Assembly (NCBI GenBank): GCA_047617985.1
Contig: JBLGBS010000027.1
Location: forward strand, 1-6,102
Origin: SW-4-43-9 sp047617985
Lineage (GTDB): Archaea > Nanohalarchaeota > Nanosalinia > Nanosalinales > Nanosalinaceae
Length of the DNA: 6,102 nt
Reading direction: 5' to 3'
The notes below the pieces were generated by a model, which worked only from the letters and a program-made list of their open reading frames with translations, had not been told where the DNA came from and did no database searches. This document shows, piece after piece, positions 5,547 to 6,102 of the stretch (positions are counted from its first letter, which is position 1; each line of letters starts with the position of its first letter). A program made the translations under genes and the position numbers.

Positions 5547-5550
5547 AAAG
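5543..5550 (+). promoter_or_regulatory. TATA-like box overlapping the rtcB stop codon
   Basis: TTAAAAAG is centred about 24 bases before the ATG at 5571 and includes the rtcB TAA at 5544-5546. Its spacing repeats that seen at 2431, 3011 and 4099. Confidence 0.4.
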
Positions 5551-5570
5551 AGGCTAGAGAAATATAAGGC

Positions 5571-5840
5571 ATGTCAGAAGACAGTTCAGATTCAGAAGGA
5601 GAACTTAAATTCGAAAAAGCTTCGGAAACCAGCAAAAGAAACCCTCCATTATTTGTAAACAGGGACGAAGGACTGACCGCCTGGCTCGACAAGGACAAAA
5701 ACGGCAACTACTTCCTCAGATTGAGGCTTCCACTTGGACTCGGCACAGTACCGATCTTCCTGAACGACGCAGTCTACGAAGGAATCCAGAAAAACTTCGA
5801 CAAACTGGTAGAACACCACCTGGAGCAGGAAGAAGATTAA
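5571..5840 (+). CDS. Hypothetical small acidic protein
   Basis: I do not recognise this 89-residue protein. An acidic, serine-rich and probably disordered N-terminus (1-22, SEDSSDSEGE) leads to a likely folded core (about 25-82). In the core, PPLFVNRDEGLTAWLDKD and GNYFLRLRLPLGLGTVPIFL look like beta strands, and NDAVYEGIQKNFDKLVEHHLEQ looks like an amphipathic helix. There is no membrane segment, cysteine or known catalytic motif. The product is probably cytoplasmic. It starts 24 bases after rtcB, with a TATA-like box overlapping the rtcB stop and no Shine-Dalgarno site. The codon choice and acidic composition resemble those of the neighbours, which supports a real gene. A link to RtcB is suggested only by position. 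Confidence 0.72.
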   Translation: MSEDSSDSEGELKFEKASETSKRNPPLFVNRDEGLTAWLDKDKNGNYFLRLRLPLGLGTVPIFLNDAVYEGIQKNFDKLVEHHLEQEED

Positions 5841-5870
5841 ATTTCCCGTCCTATACCTCCTTACTGTATC

Positions 5871-5882
5871 GGGGTCAACCCC
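5871..5882 (+). terminator. Short GC hairpin before the uL3 promoter
   Basis: GGGG (5871-5874) and CCCC (5879-5882) flank TCAA in a perfect 4-bp hairpin, followed by TTTATAAAATTT. It may help end upstream transcription, or may mark the region next to the TATA box that follows at once. The stem is short, so the role is uncertain. Confidence 0.25.
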
Positions 5883-5894
5883 TTTATAAAATTT
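5883..5894 (+). promoter_or_regulatory. TATA box for the rpl3 ribosomal gene cluster
   Basis: TTTATAAAATTT is the best archaeal TATA box in the window. Centred near 5888, it predicts a start near 5913-5915, about 68 bases before the uL3 ATG, giving a real 5' leader rather than a leaderless mRNA. Confidence 0.7.
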
Positions 5895-5914
5895 ACTTGA
5901 GATTGTTTTCTTAC

Positions 5915-5981
5915 CCCTGAAGAACTATTTCTCCAGGGATCACGCCTTTCGCATAGAAAGGCCTCTGAGGTGATTAACACT
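5915..5981 (+). promoter_or_regulatory. Structured 5' leader of uL3 with two hairpins and a strong Shine-Dalgarno site
   Basis: Hairpin one spans 5915-5938: CCCTG pairs with CAGGG, then an A/C mismatch, then AGAA pairs with TTCT around loop CTAT. Hairpin two spans 5944-5962: GCCTTTC pairs perfectly with GAAAGGC around GCATA. The Shine-Dalgarno GAGGTGAT (5967-5974) matches eight bases of the archaeal anti-Shine-Dalgarno and lies 7 bases before the ATG at 5982. CCT (5963-5964 plus C5962) next to AGG could transiently mask the site. Ribosomal protein feedback through this leader is possible but unproven. Confidence 0.6.
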
Positions 5982-6102
5982 ATGTCAGATGTAAATGTAC
6001 CAAGAAGCGGATCATTAGGCTACAAGCCTAAAGTAAGAGCGGACAGAATCTATCCAGATATCGACAACTGGAAAGAAACCGACGAGCAAAAACCACTAGG
6101 CT
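5982..6102 (+). CDS. Large ribosomal subunit protein uL3 (L3), N-terminal fragment
   Basis: Forty codons are visible before the window ends in mid-gene. MSDVNVPRSGSLGYKPKVRADRIYP corresponds to the archaeal and eukaryotic-type uL3 N-terminus, where RxGSLxxxPRKRA and RIYP precede a W and the GFAGYKAGMTH block; the last visible residues KPLG match the lead-in to that block. uL3 is an early-assembling 50S protein near the peptidyl transferase centre. In archaea it normally opens the uL3-uL4-uL23-uL2 ribosomal cluster, which should continue beyond the window. The ATG is fixed by the strong Shine-Dalgarno site 7 bases upstream. Confidence 0.93.
   Translation, partial: MSDVNVPRSGSLGYKPKVRADRIYPDIDNWKETDEQKPLG

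Noticed and set aside
1..6102. CRISPR array, insertion sequence, toxin-antitoxin or defence island
   Set aside because: No regularly spaced repeats, transposase motifs, terminal inverted repeats or recognised defence domains were seen; the genes are mostly housekeeping.

Overview
The window looks like a piece of an archaeal chromosome. It opens inside the 3' end of ribosomal protein uS10 and closes inside the 5' end of uL3, both with archaeal-type sequences. Between them lie an archaeal-style intron-containing tRNA-Ser, an archaeal-type cytidylate kinase, and an archease/RtcB pair. The proteins are rich in Asp and Glu, base composition is moderate, and intergenic gaps are short. These traits fit a small-genome salt-adapted archaeon, possibly a nanohaloarchaeon-like DPANN lineage. 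The archaeal call is firm; the lineage is inference only.

Layout: positions 1-116 are the end of rpsJ. Positions 234-386 hold a tRNA-Ser(GGA) interrupted after nucleotide 37 by a 67-nt intron (272-338). On the minus strand follow an unrecognised four-helix membrane protein (400-1131) and a membrane-anchored or exported all-helical protein (1220-1969). The latter starts at TTG and carries three repeats of about 55 residues. A divergent intergenic region (1970-2144) contains a perfect 7-bp inverted repeat. The plus strand then carries a small winged-helix regulator (2145-2426), an Aag/MPG-family DNA glycosylase (2459-3001), cytidylate kinase (3040-3651), archease (3655-4074), the RNA ligase RtcB (4128-5546), an unrecognised small acidic protein (5571-5840), and the start of rpl3 (5982-6102).

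How the genes fit together: RtcB joins tRNA halves after intron excision and archease is its activating cofactor. The window therefore holds both the ligation machinery and one of its likely substrates, the split tRNA-Ser. The intron junctions can be drawn as two 3-nt bulges around a 4-bp helix, but the usual intron-side helix is missing, so it looks like a relaxed splicing motif.

Expression signals: most plus-strand genes lack a Shine-Dalgarno sequence and have an A/T-rich TATA-like box centred about 25 nt before the ATG, as expected for leaderless mRNAs. Two genes break this pattern. The exported helical protein has a GAGGTG site before a TTG start. uL3 has a leader of about 68 nt with two strong hairpins and an 8-nt match to the 16S anti-Shine-Dalgarno. 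No mobile element, CRISPR array or clear defence system is visible.
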